This document shows positions 63,739 to 64,000 of a stretch of DNA of 64,000 nt, in pieces (position 1 is the stretch's first letter; every line of letters begins with the position of its first letter). Source of the stretch: PALSA-129 sp050014595 (GTDB lineage: Bacteria > Acidobacteriota > Terriglobia > Bryobacterales > Bryobacteraceae); NCBI GenBank assembly GCA_050014595.1, contig JBEKDA010000007.1, positions 72,553 through 136,552 of the forward strand, given 5' to 3'. The translations under genes and the position numbers were made by a program. Under the pieces are notes generated by a model. The model saw only the letters and a list, made by a program, of their open reading frames with translations, searched no databases and was not told the DNA's origin.

Positions 63739-64000
63739 TTATGCCGCTTTCTCGACCTCCGTTTCCTCCGCCGAGGGGCTGAGAACCTGGAACGGCTGGC
63801 CGGATTTGTCCACCGCCAACAAGTAAGCCACCAGTTTCCGCGCCACTGCCAGGGTAGCCCGATTGCGATTTCCGCGCTTCAGTCAAGATGGAGCGACCAA
63901 CTACCGAATCGCAGTAGCGCGGGTTACGCTGCGAAGAGGTGAATCCAGCGGCGCAGAGCCGCATACGAAAGGAGTTGGCCGCACATGTCTAAAATACGCT
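63739..64000 (-). mobile_element. C-terminal remnant of a probable IS110-family transposase, partial
   Basis: Minus-strand sequence ending at TAA 63741-63739 encodes KRGNRNRATLAVARKLVAYL and LAVDKSGQPFQVLSPSAEET, which resembles the end of IS110/IS116-type transposases. Toward the window end the likely continuation, CDSVVGRSILTEARK, is in another frame, so a frameshift lies near 63870-63880. The rest is outside the window. Confidence 0.4.

Noticed and set aside
1..64000. tRNA, rRNA and CRISPR arrays
   Set aside because: I looked for the usual conserved cores and regularly spaced repeats and saw none; the repeated sequences are palindromes with irregular spacing.

Overview
The window is high-GC, densely coded DNA from a member of the Acidobacteriota, most likely the Solibacter/Bryobacter lineage (Terriglobia). 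I infer this from family content, not from a database match: an Oar-like TonB-dependent receptor with an N-terminal carboxypeptidase-regulatory domain, an ADOP-type FtsX/MacB permease paired with a short PadR regulator, secreted proteins built from carboxypeptidase-regulatory repeats, KdtA/LpxK lipid A genes (so a Gram-negative envelope), and many short GC-rich palindromic repeats between genes. I see no rRNA, tRNA or CRISPR array.

Layout. 1-1337: tail of a YgiB-like protein and a YgiC-like ATP-grasp ligase. 1355-8015: TonB receptor with its terminator, a PKD-domain secreted protein and a Tat-exported GH28 enzyme. 8016-25916: housekeeping and accessory genes (hydroxyacid dehydrogenase, S41 protease, S9 peptidase, fused spermidine synthase, ADOP/PadR pair, SPFH plus ribbon-helix-helix pair, two carboxypeptidase-regulatory-domain proteins, GAF-ANTAR protein) with two decayed TPR genes. 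25964-31934: secreted proteins, a KdtA-LpxK fusion and a second SPFH protein. 32134-45669: a rhamnogalacturonan/rhamnose locus (GH105, rhamnulokinase, class II aldolase, GH28, GH2, CE12 acetylesterase, RhaT, dedicated regulator), interrupted by a PadR cassette. 45741-49918: a nucleotidyltransferase and a giant sugar kinase/pyrophosphorylase fusion. 50089-53903: a two-component system with a secreted TPR protein. 53980-58190: recombinase remnants around a rifampicin-phosphotransferase-like enzyme. 58191-64000: UPF0158 protein, amino acid permease, one clear pseudogene, a CPBP protease, a MITE-like hairpin and a probable IS110 remnant.

How the parts fit. The pectin-related genes probably act together. 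GH28 enzymes, a CE12 esterase, GH105 and GH2 would trim rhamnogalacturonan I, RhaT imports rhamnose, and RhaB with the class II aldolase catabolises it; rhamnose isomerase is not in the window. A 17-bp dyad, GTTTTGW-N3-WCAAAAC, lies upstream of the TonB receptor, between the GH2/GH28 operon and the acetylesterase, and between rhaT and the regulator gene. This suggests one regulon, plausibly run by the unusual regulator at 44542-45669, which joins an IclR-type helix-turn-helix to a periplasmic-binding-protein-like sugar domain.

The less ordinary features are that candidate regulon, the kinase/pyrophosphorylase fusion with its overlapping nucleotidyltransferase gene, the KdtA-LpxK fusion, a REP doublet inserted in frame in the GH2 gene, and the repeat families. 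Functions are inferred from motifs read by eye, and starts were chosen from Shine-Dalgarno sites and signal peptides.
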